Origin: Lachnospiraceae bacterium UBA4338
Lineage (GTDB): Bacteria; Bacillota; Clostridia; Lachnospirales; Lachnospiraceae
NCBI GenBank assembly: GCA_002393735.1
Contig: DGTK01000009.1
Span: 1-64,000 of the forward strand
Direction: 5' to 3'
DNA length: 64,000 bases
Below, piece by piece: positions 35,153 through 45,172 of this stretch (position 1 is the first letter of the stretch; every line of letters begins with the position of its first letter). The notes beneath the pieces were generated by a model. That model had not been told where the DNA came from, ran no database searches, and was given only the letters and a program-made list of their open reading frames with translations. The position numbers were made by a program, and so were the translations under genes.

Positions 35153-35551
35153 CTACTTAATTACTGTACGGAAATTACTGAATTCCTGATTAATACTGTT
35201 AATAAGTCCCTGGTATTTAATCTGGTTCTCAGCAAGATATACGTTTTCTGTGTCTACATCCACATTATTACCGTCAAGTCTGTATGAAACTGCTGCAGTA
35301 TCTGTAAATACAGTTCCATTAAGCTTGGATAAATGATTACCTGTATTAAGGGCTCTGATTCTCTGATCCATTGAACCCGGATTTCCTACTATTGCGCTTC
35401 TAAGTTCTGCCTCAAAAGTTACGTCCTGCCTCTTGTAATTAGGCGTAGCTGCATTGGCAAGATTGTTTGATATTGCTTTGTTTCTTGTCCATGAAGCGTC
35501 AGCTGCTTTATCAAGTACGTTAACATAATCAAAAACGCTGGTATTAATCAT
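35153..35551 (-). CDS. flgB: Flagellar basal body rod protein FlgB
   Basis: A 132-residue rod protein with AISNNLANAATPNYKRQDVT, the rod-family box, and a C-terminal YLAENQIKYQGLINSINQEF helix. It is the first gene of the fla/che supercluster, preceded by a sigma-A promoter and, upstream of that, the topA terminator. Confidence 0.95.
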   Translation of the reverse strand: MINTSVFDYVNVLDKAADASWTRNKAISNNLANAATPNYKRQDVTFEAELRSAIVGNPGSMDQRIRALNTGNHLSKLNGTVFTDTAAVSYRLDGNNVDVDTENVYLAENQIKYQGLINSINQEFSNFRTVIK

Positions 35552-35589
35552 ACATCCACCTTTCCTGGCTAATAAGCCTACCTTATTAC

Positions 35590-35617
35590 ATTATAAAGAA
35601 TATTAACAAAAATACAA
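35590..35617 (-). promoter_or_regulatory. Sigma-A promoter of the flgB operon
   Basis: On the minus strand a -35 box TTGTAT (35612-35617), 16-nt spacer and perfect -10 TATAAT (35590-35595) lie about 40-65 nt before the flgB start. A 16-bp interrupted palindrome (35609-35624) covers the -35 box, suggesting an operator. Confidence 0.65.
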
Positions 35618-35624
35618 GTATTTT
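35609..35624. promoter_or_regulatory. Palindrome over the flgB -35 box
   Basis: AAAATAC-AA-GTATTTT, two perfect 7-bp arms. Placement over the -35 element is what one expects of a repressor or anti-activator site for the first promoter of the flagellar cluster. Confidence 0.45.
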
Positions 35625-35742
35625 AAGCAAAAAAACCACTTTATATTGTGTTTTTTCTCATAATCAAACACTAAATAAGTTATAATCCACGCCCCACTCT
35701 TTTGTTTACATAACTCAAGGACTTTCACCCCCTGAAAAACAG

Positions 35743-35778
35743 AAAAGGATTTATTGATTATTCTCAATAAATCCTTTT
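35743..35778 (-). terminator. Terminator of the topA operon
   Basis: A 15-bp perfect stem (35743-35757 with 35764-35778) with a 6-nt loop, followed on the minus strand by a T-rich tract. It separates topA from the flagellar cluster. The 286-nt gap 35552-35837 otherwise holds the flgB promoter with its palindrome and two sigma-D-like -10 motifs; no gene was seen in it. Confidence 0.85.
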
Positions 35779-35828
35779 ATTTTCTAAAAGAGGTATGTTT
35801 TATATCGGCTTCCTTGCTTACAGTCTAT

Positions 35829-35856
35829 ATATCGGCATTAGTTAGCAGATTGTTTA
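35829..35856 (-). promoter_or_regulatory. Sigma-D-like promoter at the end of topA
   Basis: On the minus strand TAAA (35853-35856), a 16-nt spacer and GCCGATAT (35829-35836) match the sigma-28 pattern. A second GCCGATAT lies at 35802-35809 with a weaker -35. A transcript from here would meet the topA terminator within about 90 nt, so it would be short unless there is read-through into flgB. Confidence 0.4.
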
Positions 35857-37919
35857 GACTTTTTTGTCTCGGAATAATCACATTCCGGGGAAGCACATAC
35901 ATATTTGGCGCCTTTACTGATTAAGAGGTCGCCGCACTTAGGACAATTCTTATTTATAGGCTTCTGCCACAGGGTATATTCACACTCCGGATAACCTTCG
36001 CATCCATAGAATACTCTGCCCTTCTTGGTTCTTCTGATGGCAAGTTCCTTACCGCATTTTGGACATTTAATATTAATCTTCTCAACAAACGGCTTGGTAT
36101 TTTTGCACTCAGGGAATCCCGGACAAGCCAGGAATTTACCATGAGGACCATATTTGATAACCATGTTACGACCGCACTTATCGCAGATTTCATCAGAAAC
36201 CTCGTCTGCAACCTTAACTCTGTCAAGTTTCTTCTTTGCTGCCTCAACAGCCTCAGCAAGATCCGGATAGAAGTTGGAAACCACTGTCTTATATTCTACA
36301 GTACCCTCTTCAATCTTATCAAGGAGAGCCTCCATATATACGGTAAAATTAACATCCACAATACTTGGGAACTCTTCCACCATAATATTATTTACAACCT
36401 GTCCCATCTCAGATACGTAAAGATTCTTATTTTCTTTAACAATATATCTTCTGGCCATAATTGTAGTTATGGTTGGAGCATAGGTACTCGGTCTTCCGAT
36501 TCCCAGTTCTTCCAAAGTCTTGATAAGTGATGCTTCCGTATAATGAGGAGGAGCCTGGGTAAAATGCTGCTCACTGTTATATCCCTCAAACTTAAGTTCA
36601 TCATCTTTCTCAATCTTGGAGAGGATGGTATTTTTCTCTAATTTTTCTTCATCTGAAGAAACATAGATACATCTGTAACCTTCAAAAATCACCTTCGAAG
36701 CAGATGCCTTAAAATCATAATCTCCGGCAGTTACTGTAATTGCAACTGTTTCTGATTTAGCCTTAGCCATCTGGCTTGCCACAAACCTCTTCCAGATAAG
36801 CTGATATAATCTAAACTGGTCCCTTGCAAGAAGTGAAGCCAGGCTTTCCGGCGTATTATTAACATCCGTAGGTCTGATTGCTTCATGCGCATCCTGAATC
36901 TTTCCGCTCTTCTGCGCTGCGCTTCCGCCTGATAAATAATCTTTACCAAATGTATTGGCAATATATGTTGCTGCCATTGCCTTGGCATCATCTGAAATTC
37001 TTGTGGAATCGGTACGAAGGTAACTGATAAGTGCCACTGTGCCTCTTCCCTTAATATCCACGCCTTCATATAACTGCTGTGCAATACGCATGGTTTTACT
37101 AGGTGCGAAACCAAGAGTCTTGGATGCTTCCTGCTGCAATGTTGATGTTGTAAAAGGAAGTGGTGGATTCTTAAGTCTTGATGTCACCTTGGTATCAGTA
37201 ACAATATATTTCTTTCCATCTATTCCCTTAAGAACTTCATCCACATCCTTTTTGGATTTAAGTTCGCACTTCTTATGATTCTTACCGTAATAAGCAGCTG
37301 TTATTGGTTTCTTTGAACCCTTAACGGATAAATCCACATCAAGGTTCCAGTATTCTTCTGGAATAAAATCATTGATTTCATTTTCTCTGTCGCAGATAAT
37401 TCTTACTGCCACAGACTGAACTCTGCCGGCACTTAAGCCTCTTTTTACCTTTGCCCACAAAAGTGGTGAAATGGTATAACCCACGAGACGGTCGAGGATT
37501 CTTCTGGTCTGCTGTGCATTAACCAGATTCATATCAATCTCTCTCGGATTTTTAAGGGAATTCTTAATTGCAGTTTTGGTAATTTCATTAAATGTAATAC
37601 GATACACCTTCTTATCCTGCAGTTTAAGAGTTTCATATAAATGCCAGCTGATTGCCTCTCCCTCACGGTCAGGGTCAGTTGCGAGATAAATCTTATCTGC
37701 ATTCTTCGCCGCTTTACGAAGGGAATTAATTAAAGAACCCTTACCTCTTATTGCAATATATTTTGGCTCAAAATCATTGTCCACATCTATGCCAAGAGAG
37801 CTTTTTGGAAGATCTCTTACATGTCCCTGACTGGCTAAAACTTCATAGTCACTGCCTAAGTATTTCTTAATAGTCTTCACTTTGGCAGGGGACTCCACAA
37901 TTACTAAATTCTTGGCCAT
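35838..37919 (-). CDS. topA: DNA topoisomerase I
   Basis: A 693-residue type IA topoisomerase that relaxes negative supercoils. The Toprim domain starts with IVESPAKVKTIKKYLG and has the acidic DPDREGEAI motif. The active-site Tyr is in ISYLRTDSTRIS. The C-terminus carries three four-cysteine zinc ribbons (CDKCGRNM..., CPKCGKEL..., CPKCGDLL...). It is the last gene of a DUF512-der-plsY-gpsA-topA run and lies just before the flagellar cluster, as topA does, more loosely, in B. subtilis. Confidence 0.97.
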   Translation of the reverse strand: MAKNLVIVESPAKVKTIKKYLGSDYEVLASQGHVRDLPKSSLGIDVDNDFEPKYIAIRGKGSLINSLRKAAKNADKIYLATDPDREGEAISWHLYETLKLQDKKVYRITFNEITKTAIKNSLKNPREIDMNLVNAQQTRRILDRLVGYTISPLLWAKVKRGLSAGRVQSVAVRIICDRENEINDFIPEEYWNLDVDLSVKGSKKPITAAYYGKNHKKCELKSKKDVDEVLKGIDGKKYIVTDTKVTSRLKNPPLPFTTSTLQQEASKTLGFAPSKTMRIAQQLYEGVDIKGRGTVALISYLRTDSTRISDDAKAMAATYIANTFGKDYLSGGSAAQKSGKIQDAHEAIRPTDVNNTPESLASLLARDQFRLYQLIWKRFVASQMAKAKSETVAITVTAGDYDFKASASKVIFEGYRCIYVSSDEEKLEKNTILSKIEKDDELKFEGYNSEQHFTQAPPHYTEASLIKTLEELGIGRPSTYAPTITTIMARRYIVKENKNLYVSEMGQVVNNIMVEEFPSIVDVNFTVYMEALLDKIEEGTVEYKTVVSNFYPDLAEAVEAAKKKLDRVKVADEVSDEICDKCGRNMVIKYGPHGKFLACPGFPECKNTKPFVEKINIKCPKCGKELAIRRTKKGRVFYGCEGYPECEYTLWQKPINKNCPKCGDLLISKGAKYVCASPECDYSETKKSKQSAN

Positions 37920-37943
37920 TACTTACTTCTCCTTACAACACAA

Positions 37944-38948
37944 CTACTTCCAGTCACCTGAATTTTCAATCTTTCTGTCTCTGAGCATTAACTCGCTGAC
38001 TGCGTCGGCGGCGTTTTTGCCCTCAAATAAAATCTTATTAACCTGCTCCACGATTGGCATCTCCACACCAAGTTTCTGACCTAACTTATATGCAGCCTTG
38101 GCGGAATATACACCTTCAACCACCATGCCCACTTCAGCCATGGCTTCTTTATATGGAACGCCTTTTCCGATAAGGATACCGGCTCTTCTGTTTCTGGAAT
38201 GCATGGATGCACAGGTAACGATTAAATCGCCGATACCCGAAAGGCCATAGAAAGTCTGGGCTTTGCCACCCATGGCAATCCCAAGTCTCGATATCTCAGC
38301 CATGCCTCTTGTAATAAGGGCAGCCTTGGTATTATCTCCGTATCCCAGTCCGTCCGCCATACCTGCTGCAAGAGCAACTACGTTTTTAAGTGCGGCTCCT
38401 ACTTCAACTCCCAGCACATCTGATGAGGTATATACACGGAATGTATCGCTCATAAACAGAAGCTGAATTGTTTCAGCAACCTCTCTCTCCTCGGCCGCAG
38501 CCACAATCGTTGTAGGAATATCCCTTCCCACTTCCTCTGCATGGGATGGTCCTGAAAGCACCGCAACCTTGGCTCCCGGAATCTCTTTTTCAATAACCTG
38601 TGACATGGTAAGAAGACTTTCTTCCTCTATGCCCTTTGAAACATTAACAATAATCTGTCTCTTCTGATAAAAAGGCGCAACGCTTGCCGCGGTATTTCTG
38701 ATAAACTTTGAAGGCACTGCCATAACAATAATATCAGCATCGCTGACCGCCTCTTCTATCTTTGTAGTATAAGAAATGCTTTCAGGCAGAATAACGCCTT
38801 TAAGCTTATCCACATGCTCATGTTTGGTCTTCAGCATTTCCACTTCACTAGGAAGGGCCGACCAAACAGTAACATCTTTCATTTTGTTGGCAAGAAGTCT
38901 TGCCAGGGCAATTCCCCAACTGCCTGCACCTAATACACCGATTTTCAT
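37944..38948 (-). CDS. gpsA: Glycerol-3-phosphate dehydrogenase [NAD(P)+]
   Basis: A 334-residue cytosolic enzyme that makes sn-glycerol-3-phosphate from dihydroxyacetone phosphate for phospholipid synthesis. The Rossmann motif GAGSWGIALA opens the protein. The catalytic region shows LSGPSHAEEV and the conserved Lys in GAALKNVVALAAGMADGLGY, then GLSGIGDLIVTC. It follows plsY by 22 nt; the two act in the same pathway. Confidence 0.97.
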   Translation of the reverse strand: MKIGVLGAGSWGIALARLLANKMKDVTVWSALPSEVEMLKTKHEHVDKLKGVILPESISYTTKIEEAVSDADIIVMAVPSKFIRNTAASVAPFYQKRQIIVNVSKGIEEESLLTMSQVIEKEIPGAKVAVLSGPSHAEEVGRDIPTTIVAAAEEREVAETIQLLFMSDTFRVYTSSDVLGVEVGAALKNVVALAAGMADGLGYGDNTKAALITRGMAEISRLGIAMGGKAQTFYGLSGIGDLIVTCASMHSRNRRAGILIGKGVPYKEAMAEVGMVVEGVYSAKAAYKLGQKLGVEMPIVEQVNKILFEGKNAADAVSELMLRDRKIENSGDWK

Positions 38949-38970
38949 ATCAATAATCTCCCCTTAAGAA

Positions 38971-39990
38971 TTATTTTTTGTCTATTATATCACCAAGGTT
39001 AAAATTATCATCAATATCATCAAGGCTTACATTATTAAGGCCGTCTTCTTGCTGTGAAGAATCAGCCTCTTCATAAACCTCATCCTCTGCCTCCATAGCC
39101 TCAGCCTCAGCCTCAGGCTTAATCTCCTTTACAGGCTCAGCCTCTATTTCCCTCTCTTCCGGCTCTGAAGATTCATCATAATTTATATATGATTTTTTCT
39201 TTTTCTCTTTTTTAACTACTTTTTTCTTAGGAAGTTCGTCCTCAAACTTATTCTCTTTGACATCTTCTTCTGCCTTATCTTCGTCCTCATCATCTGACCT
39301 ACCCAAAGTCATTCCTGAAGCATCATCAACCACGCTATCCAGGTCATCATATTTCTGGAACTTGAATATTGGAGTTCTGACTTCCTGTCTTGCGCAGAGT
39401 CTTGCAATGTTTGATCTGTGATTCCATATTGCAAGCGCCGAAATAATGGCAGCAATTCCAATAATCTCCAGTGCAATCTTTGTTGGTCCGAATAAACCAA
39501 ACAGCGCGAATATTGCAATTTCAAAGAACAATCCCACACTGAAGAAAATGGATGACAATGAAACATATCCGCTTACTAAGAATATAAGGATAAAAATCGC
39601 CGCCCCGCCAGGTATAAGCAGCCAGTGGAAACTGATTCCGTATCCCACCATGCAGGCGATGCCTTTGCCACCCTTAAACTTCATGTAGAATGGGAAGTCA
39701 TGTCCAATAACTACCCCAAGGGCTGTATAAATCTTAACCAGATATACAATATCCGGATTTGTTCTGCCGAATATAAGCCATGTAACAACTACCGCAAGAA
39801 CGGCCTTAAGCACATCACATAAAAGAACAATGGCGCCGGCTTTTTTACCCAGAACTCTGAAACTGTTGGTAGTTCCCGCATTGCCGCTTCCGTGTTTTCT
39901 TATATCTACGCCTTTGATTTTGCCATATATATATGCAGTGGATATTGTTCCGAAAACATATCCGATTAAAACACACCATAATCTGAACAT
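38971..39990 (-). CDS. plsY: Acyl-phosphate:glycerol-3-phosphate acyltransferase PlsY with long charged tail
   Basis: The first ~205 residues are a normal PlsY membrane enzyme (GSGNAGTTNSFRVLGKKAGA, GHDFPFYMKFKGGKG), which acylates glycerol-3-phosphate with acyl-phosphate. Usual length is about 200. Here another ~130 residues follow: a disordered cytosolic tail alternating Glu/Asp-rich blocks with a Lys cluster (KKKVVKKEKKKK). The codon style matches the rest, so it is not an obvious fusion to another gene. The tail's function is unknown. It precedes gpsA, which supplies its substrate. Confidence 0.93.
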   Translation of the reverse strand: MFRLWCVLIGYVFGTISTAYIYGKIKGVDIRKHGSGNAGTTNSFRVLGKKAGAIVLLCDVLKAVLAVVVTWLIFGRTNPDIVYLVKIYTALGVVIGHDFPFYMKFKGGKGIACMVGYGISFHWLLIPGGAAIFILIFLVSGYVSLSSIFFSVGLFFEIAIFALFGLFGPTKIALEIIGIAAIISALAIWNHRSNIARLCARQEVRTPIFKFQKYDDLDSVVDDASGMTLGRSDDEDEDKAEEDVKENKFEDELPKKKVVKKEKKKKSYINYDESSEPEEREIEAEPVKEIKPEAEAEAMEAEDEVYEEADSSQQEDGLNNVSLDDIDDNFNLGDIIDKK

Positions 39991-39996
39991 CTATTA

Positions 39997-41331
39997 TTAG
40001 TCCTCTTTTCTCTCTCTGATTATGAATTTAAGGGGAACGCCTTTAAAACCGAAGGATTCCCTGATTCGATTTTCAATATATCTTGTATATGAAAAATGCA
40101 TAAGGTTTTTATCATTAACGAATATTACAAATGTTGGAGGCTTAACTGCCACCTGAGTAATGTAATATAGTTTAAGTCTCTTACCCTTATCTGTAGGAGG
40201 CTGCTGCATTGCCACAGCCTGAGCCATAATCTCATTAAGCACACCGGTCTGTACTCTTAAGGAATGATTCTCATTAACCACATCTATAAGATTATAAAGT
40301 TTCGGCAGCCTCTGTCCGGTCTTTGCCGAGATATAAAGTATCTCTGCATATGGAGCGAAGGACAGCATATCTCTGATAAAATCATTGAAGGTATTTACTG
40401 TCTTGTCATTCTTTTCTACCAGATCCCACTTATTGACTGCAATTATAAGGCCCTTGCCTCTTTCATGCGCAATACCTGCAAGTTTGGCATCCTGATCTGT
40501 AATACCTTCTGTTGCGTCAATAACGAGCACGCACACATCGCAGCGTTCAACGGCTGCAACTGTACGAACTATCATAAAACGTTCCAGTTCTTCTTTTATC
40601 TTGCTTTTTCTTCTGACACCTGCAGTATCAATCAAGATATATTCCTTACCATCATATTTAAGATGGGTATCAACCGCATCTCTTGTTGTACCTGCAATAT
40701 CAGATACTATAAGGCGGTCTTCACCAAGCAGCTTATTTATAATGGAAGATTTGCCTACATTAGGCTTACCGATAATGGCAACCTTAGGAATATTCTCATC
40801 TTCTTCCACAACTTCGCCTTCAGGGAAGAATTTAATTACTTCATCCAAAAGTTCACCGATTCCCAGTCTGTTGGCTGCAGAAATAGGTATAGGCTCTCCT
40901 ATTCCCAGATTATAGAATTCATAGACATCAGCCATATATTTCTTATAATCATCCACCTTATTAACAGCAAGCACCACCGGTTTATGTGATTTTCTAAGCA
41001 TCTGAGCCACGTTGCTGTCATCATCCGTAAGTCCCTGTTTTACATCCACAAGAAAAATGATCACATCCGCGCTGTCAATTGCTATCTGCGCCTGCTCTCT
41101 CATCTGACTTAAGATTATATCTTTGCTGTCCGGCTCAATACCACCGGTATCTATTAATGTAAAGTTTTTATCAAGCCAGGTAACATCTGCATATATTCTG
41201 TCTCTTGTAATTCCGGGGGTATCCTTAACTATCGAAATACGCTCACCCGCAAGAGCATTAAACAGCGTGGACTTGCCTACATTAGGCCTTCCAACAACCG
41301 CTACCAGACTTTTACGCCTTCTTTTTCCCAT
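39997..41331 (-). CDS. der: Ribosome biogenesis GTPase Der (EngA)
   Basis: Two consecutive GTPase domains and a C-terminal KH-like domain in about 444 residues. G1 motifs are [12 protein letters not shown] and [12 protein letters not shown]; both DTAG/NKVD/NKWD sets are present. Der is essential for 50S assembly. The frame opens at 41343; the ATG at 41331 gives the family-typical start but its ribosome site is weak. The start lies within the end of the DUF512 gene. Confidence 0.95.
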   Translation of the reverse strand: MGKRRRKSLVAVVGRPNVGKSTLFNALAGERISIVKDTPGITRDRIYADVTWLDKNFTLIDTGGIEPDSKDIILSQMREQAQIAIDSADVIIFLVDVKQGLTDDDSNVAQMLRKSHKPVVLAVNKVDDYKKYMADVYEFYNLGIGEPIPISAANRLGIGELLDEVIKFFPEGEVVEEDENIPKVAIIGKPNVGKSSIINKLLGEDRLIVSDIAGTTRDAVDTHLKYDGKEYILIDTAGVRRKSKIKEELERFMIVRTVAAVERCDVCVLVIDATEGITDQDAKLAGIAHERGKGLIIAVNKWDLVEKNDKTVNTFNDFIRDMLSFAPYAEILYISAKTGQRLPKLYNLIDVVNENHSLRVQTGVLNEIMAQAVAMQQPPTDKGKRLKLYYITQVAVKPPTFVIFVNDKNLMHFSYTRYIENRIRESFGFKGVPLKFIIRERKED

Positions 41332-42682
41332 TTGAATCACCATTAATTATCGTATCTATCATATCCCGACCGCTTGATTTTATAATATAAGTAGGAATTT
41401 GTAAAGCACTTTCCACATCGGACCTGGTCAGGTCATCCAGCATAACCTCTTCATTATAGCGGAACATGACGCTTGGCAAAAATAATTTTTCACCTAAGTT
41501 TTCACCCTTTAACTGATTAATTAAATCCTTACCCGTAACCAGTCCCGCCACCGTAATCATCTCCCCGAAGAAATCATTTCTTATTGGAAAAACGTGAATT
41601 ACCGTATTTGGAAAGTTTTCCATGTACTTATTTGATAATTTCTTTAAAATCGGGGCAAAAAGCCTGCCCGTTGCAAAAGAATATTCTCTTTTCTTATTTA
41701 CCTTTGCCTTAAAGAAAGGATTGGACTTAGCCTTCGATTTAACCTCATCCAAATACATATCGAAATCATCGACAAAACTTCTTATCATACCAACGCCGTT
41801 TTCAAGCTGCTGATATCCGTCGTAGAAGTCTGCATCCGGTATGTCCCTTCCTGCTAAGATATACCATTCATCAGATGGATGGGCAAAATGGGTGCCGTAT
41901 TCTTCCATGGCTTTATCCTGCCACTTATGAATAATGTCAATTACCTCACAGGCATCTTCCTTATTAAACGGCTCTAAAGGATACAAGCCTTCTCTGAACT
42001 TTGACAAACCTACAGGAACTATGGATACACTTTCAAGTTCCGGCAGAAGTTCATACATTTTGCTTAGGGAATAATCCAGTTCTTTTCCATCATTAATGCC
42101 TTTACACAGCACTATCTGACCATTCATTATTATTCCATTTTCCTTAAAGGTATATGCTTTTTTAAGCGCATCCCCTGCGAATCTGTTACCAAGCATTTGG
42201 CATCTTAATTCCGGATTCATTGTCTGAAATGAAATATTAATAGGCTCTAATTTATATTTTATTATTCTGTTCATATCCTCTTCAGAGAGATTTGTGAGCG
42301 TCACATAATTGCCCTGAAGAAATGAAAGTCTTGAATCATCATCCTTAAAATAAAGGGTTTCCCTCATGCCCTTTGGCATCTGGTCTATAAAGCAGAATAT
42401 ACATTTATTATGACAGGAACGGTAATTGTCCATGAAGGAATTCTCGAATTCAATTCCAAGGTCCTCGTCCGGGTCTTTTTCCACCGTTATTTTAACATTC
42501 TCACCATCCTTGGTATTGATTTCCAGTTCCAGTTCTTCTTCTAAGATCATGAATCTGTAATCAAAGACATCTTTAATGGCTTCTCCGTTAATGGAAACTA
42601 TCTCATCTCCCGGCTCAAGACCATAGTCTGCCGCCACAGATTTCCTGGCCACTGATTTAATTATATGCCTTACTAAAGCCAT
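41312..42682 (-). CDS. DUF512 radical-SAM-like protein with PDZ domain
   Basis: A 456-residue protein: a PDZ-like N-terminus ([19 protein letters not shown]), a radical-SAM-type cysteine cluster [14 protein letters not shown] (around residue 90) and a C-terminal DUF512 domain. The family is widespread in Clostridia and often beside der, as here. The three cysteines CxxxCxxC support an iron-sulfur cluster and SAM chemistry, but the substrate is unknown. It starts after an AGGCAGG site. Confidence 0.88.
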   Translation of the reverse strand: MALVRHIIKSVARKSVAADYGLEPGDEIVSINGEAIKDVFDYRFMILEEELELEINTKDGENVKITVEKDPDEDLGIEFENSFMDNYRSCHNKCIFCFIDQMPKGMRETLYFKDDDSRLSFLQGNYVTLTNLSEEDMNRIIKYKLEPINISFQTMNPELRCQMLGNRFAGDALKKAYTFKENGIIMNGQIVLCKGINDGKELDYSLSKMYELLPELESVSIVPVGLSKFREGLYPLEPFNKEDACEVIDIIHKWQDKAMEEYGTHFAHPSDEWYILAGRDIPDADFYDGYQQLENGVGMIRSFVDDFDMYLDEVKSKAKSNPFFKAKVNKKREYSFATGRLFAPILKKLSNKYMENFPNTVIHVFPIRNDFFGEMITVAGLVTGKDLINQLKGENLGEKLFLPSVMFRYNEEVMLDDLTRSDVESALQIPTYIIKSSGRDMIDTIINGDSNGKKKA

Positions 42683-42712
42683 CTCTTACCTGCCTGTCCT
42701 AATAAACGCGAA

Positions 42713-42738
42713 TTGAGTAGGGCGGGCACCCTACTCAA
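42713..42738 (-). terminator. Hairpin after the CPBP protease gene
   Basis: A 10-bp perfect GC-rich stem (42713-42722 with 42729-42738). The T-tract on the minus strand is short and interrupted, so it may be a weak terminator or an mRNA 3'-end stabiliser. Confidence 0.5.
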
Positions 42739-42742
42739 GTTA

Positions 42743-43843
42743 TTATTTTATATAATACAATGCAAACTGGAAGATACATATCAGGAGGAATATAATCATT
42801 CCCACACTTACCATTCCTGTAAAAAACGCCTTTGCTGCCGGCAACTGCGACTTAAACGGTTTCTCAAAGAAGAATATTCTCTTAAAGAATACAATAAAGA
42901 GAACGAATCCCGCTAATATCATCATCATATATACGCCGATTACAGCCATATATAATCCGAAAGCTGCGAATAATGACATATCCGAAGCTGACAGACTGTT
43001 CATAAAATTCGTCACCTCGGCATCGGTTCCAAGGCTTTGCATCTCAAGGGATAATTCCTGAAGTCTGTCCAAATCAAGCATAGTCATTGTCAGCATAATA
43101 ACTGCATTTATACCGTTAACCAGCATATGCATAAAGATACTGTATCTGATTCTTCCGGTTCTTATATAAACATGCGCAAATATAAAACCAATAAATGTCG
43201 CAAAGAAAAACTGTGAAAGATTGCCATGGAAAAGCCCAAAAAGAAGACCTGATGTTATCGCGGAAACAACTGCGCCCCACTTTCCTATGCTGTCGATTAA
43301 AAACTTTCTGAATACATGCTCTTCCACAATCGGTGCGGTAATAACAACCGCAATAATCATTAATATCTTACCAAGCAGTGTATCAACACCCATTGTTGCA
43401 ATATTTAAAGATGCATTGGCTGCACTTAAGTCTCCGCCGCTAAGCAGCGCAATGATAATGTTAATAATATTTCCTGCCATTGCAAGAGGCACACCCACTC
43501 CGAGAGTTGCAAGGAAATAAATTACAAAATTCCAGAATCCCAGTTTTTTGCTTGGGAACTTAACCTTCGGTTTAAAATGAAACAATAAAGCTGCCAGAGC
43601 AAAACCCAGAATATGTATGGTTACAATTACCTCTATATATGAAAAATATTTTGGTAATGTAATACCGCTTTTATGCTGTATCACATTGATTAATAAATTA
43701 AACAGCACTTGAAAGCCCATAACCGCAATCGCGAAAGCAGACAATTTCAAACCTGCAATAGAGAATTCTTTTCTGCAGACTTTCTTAAGAGCCTTCTCGG
43801 AATTACTTTCCTCATTGGTAACATTGTTTTGAATATCTTCCAT
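42743..43843 (-). CDS. CPBP family intramembrane metalloprotease
   Basis: A 366-residue membrane protein with about eight helices. The CPBP/Abi motifs are present: EEHVFRKFLID (ExxxR-type Glu-Glu...Arg), then GLLFGLFHGNLSQF with His, and the C-terminal HMLVNGINA. By homology to Rce1/CPBP proteases it may cleave membrane-linked peptides, for example in bacteriocin immunity or signalling, but no partner gene is nearby. It follows tyrS after 30 nt. Confidence 0.88.
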   Translation of the reverse strand: MEDIQNNVTNEESNSEKALKKVCRKEFSIAGLKLSAFAIAVMGFQVLFNLLINVIQHKSGITLPKYFSYIEVIVTIHILGFALAALLFHFKPKVKFPSKKLGFWNFVIYFLATLGVGVPLAMAGNIINIIIALLSGGDLSAANASLNIATMGVDTLLGKILMIIAVVITAPIVEEHVFRKFLIDSIGKWGAVVSAITSGLLFGLFHGNLSQFFFATFIGFIFAHVYIRTGRIRYSIFMHMLVNGINAVIMLTMTMLDLDRLQELSLEMQSLGTDAEVTNFMNSLSASDMSLFAAFGLYMAVIGVYMMMILAGFVLFIVFFKRIFFFEKPFKSQLPAAKAFFTGMVSVGMIIFLLICIFQFALYYIK

Positions 43844-43873
43844 CTATTCCTCCTTAATCACACAACAATTCTA

Positions 43874-45097
43874 TTATACGGTAAACTTCATATAATTCTT
43901 CTTACCCTTACGAACTATGAACTCACCGGCTCCGATTTCTTCCTTTGTATATGCCTTCTTAACGTCTGTTACTTTCTCATCATTAACGGTAACACCGCCC
44001 TGCTCGATGGCTCTTCTTCCATCAGACCTGGTGGTAACCATTTTACCTCTTACCAAAAGAGCAATAAGGTCAGCCTTGCCATCTCTGAAATCTTCATCCT
44101 CTACCTTTGTTGCAGGAATATTTGCTGAATCCTCACCACCTGCAAAAAGTGCCTTTGAAGCATCTTCTGCCTTCTTTGCCTCTTCCTCGCCATGAACTAA
44201 TTTGGTAAGTTCATACGCAAGAATTTCCTTAGCCTTATTTAATTCAGCGCCTTCCCACTTATCCATCTCATCAATCTGTTCAAGAGGAAGGAATGTCAGC
44301 ATTCTGATGCACTTAAGAACATCAGCATCACCTACATTTCTCCAGTACTGGTAGAATTCATACGGTGATGTCTTCTCCGGGTCAAGCCATACAGCACCTT
44401 TCTCTGTCTTACCCATCTTCTTGCCCTCTGAGTTAAGAAGAAGTGTTATGGTCATTGCATATGCATCCTTACCAAGTTTTCTTCTGATAAGTTCAGTACC
44501 ACCAAGCATATTTGACCACTGGTCATCACCACCGAACTGCATATTGCAGCCGTAATCCTGGAAGAGTTTGTAGAAGTCATAACTCTGAAGGATCATGTAA
44601 TTAAATTCAAGGAATGAAAGACCTTTTTCCATTCTCTGCTTGTAGCACTCTGCTCTAAGCATATTATTAACTGAGAAATGAGGACCAACTTCTCTTAATA
44701 CGTCAATATAATTCATATCAAGAATCCAGTCCGCATTATTAACCATTAATGCCTTACCTTCCGAAAAATCAATGAACTTGCTCATCTGCTTTTTAAAGCA
44801 TGCGCAGTTATGTTCAATATCTTCTTTTGTAAGCATCTTTCTCATATCACTCTTACCTGATGGGTCACCAATCATACCTGTACCACCACCGATAAGAGCA
44901 ATTGGCTTATTACCAGCCATCTGTAATCTCTTCATAAGGCAAAGAGCCATGAAGTGACCTACATGAAGGCTGTCTGCAGTTGGATCAAAACCAATATAAA
45001 ATGTTGCTTTTCCATTATTAATTAATTCTTTAATTTCTTCTTCGTCTGTAAGTTGTGCAAGAAGTCCTCTTGCTTTAAGTTCATCAAAAATAGTCAT
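43874..45097 (-). CDS. tyrS: Tyrosyl-tRNA synthetase
   Basis: A 407-residue class I aminoacyl-tRNA synthetase. The HIGH-like motif is [15 protein letters not shown] and the KMSKS-like motif is [13 protein letters not shown]. The C-terminal S4 domain is seen at [20 protein letters not shown]. The frame extends 75 nt further upstream, but the ATG at 45097 has AAGGAG and the family start. Its own promoter overlaps the end of the preceding gene. No T-box leader is possible in the about 70 nt available. Confidence 0.97.
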   Translation of the reverse strand: MTIFDELKARGLLAQLTDEEEIKELINNGKATFYIGFDPTADSLHVGHFMALCLMKRLQMAGNKPIALIGGGTGMIGDPSGKSDMRKMLTKEDIEHNCACFKKQMSKFIDFSEGKALMVNNADWILDMNYIDVLREVGPHFSVNNMLRAECYKQRMEKGLSFLEFNYMILQSYDFYKLFQDYGCNMQFGGDDQWSNMLGGTELIRRKLGKDAYAMTITLLLNSEGKKMGKTEKGAVWLDPEKTSPYEFYQYWRNVGDADVLKCIRMLTFLPLEQIDEMDKWEGAELNKAKEILAYELTKLVHGEEEAKKAEDASKALFAGGEDSANIPATKVEDEDFRDGKADLIALLVRGKMVTTRSDGRRAIEQGGVTVNDEKVTDVKKAYTKEEIGAGEFIVRKGKKNYMKFTV

Positions 45098-45143
45098 CGA
45101 TTTACTCCTTATAATTGTAATCGCCCCTAAGGCGTACCTTATT

Positions 45144-45172
45144 TTTCTAACATATATTATTCTAAAAGTCAA
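45144..45172 (-). promoter_or_regulatory. Sigma-A promoter of tyrS
   Basis: On the minus strand TTGACT (45167-45172), a 17-nt spacer ending in TGT, and TAGAAA (45144-45149). It overlaps the last codons of the DUF2142 gene. Confidence 0.7.

Noticed and set aside
35640..35740. Possible riboswitch (c-di-GMP type) upstream of flgB
   Set aside because: No recognisable core motif; only short weak pairings, so it is not called.
40264..40989. Plus-strand open frame of 241 codons
   Set aside because: Antisense to der, Cys/Ile-rich shadow of the conserved GTPase.
45098..45168. T-box riboswitch before tyrS
   Set aside because: Only about 70 nt are available and no T-box core sequence or antiterminator is seen.
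45098..45172. 25-residue N-terminal extension of tyrS
   Set aside because: Good AAGGAG and family start at 45097; the extension overlaps the promoter.
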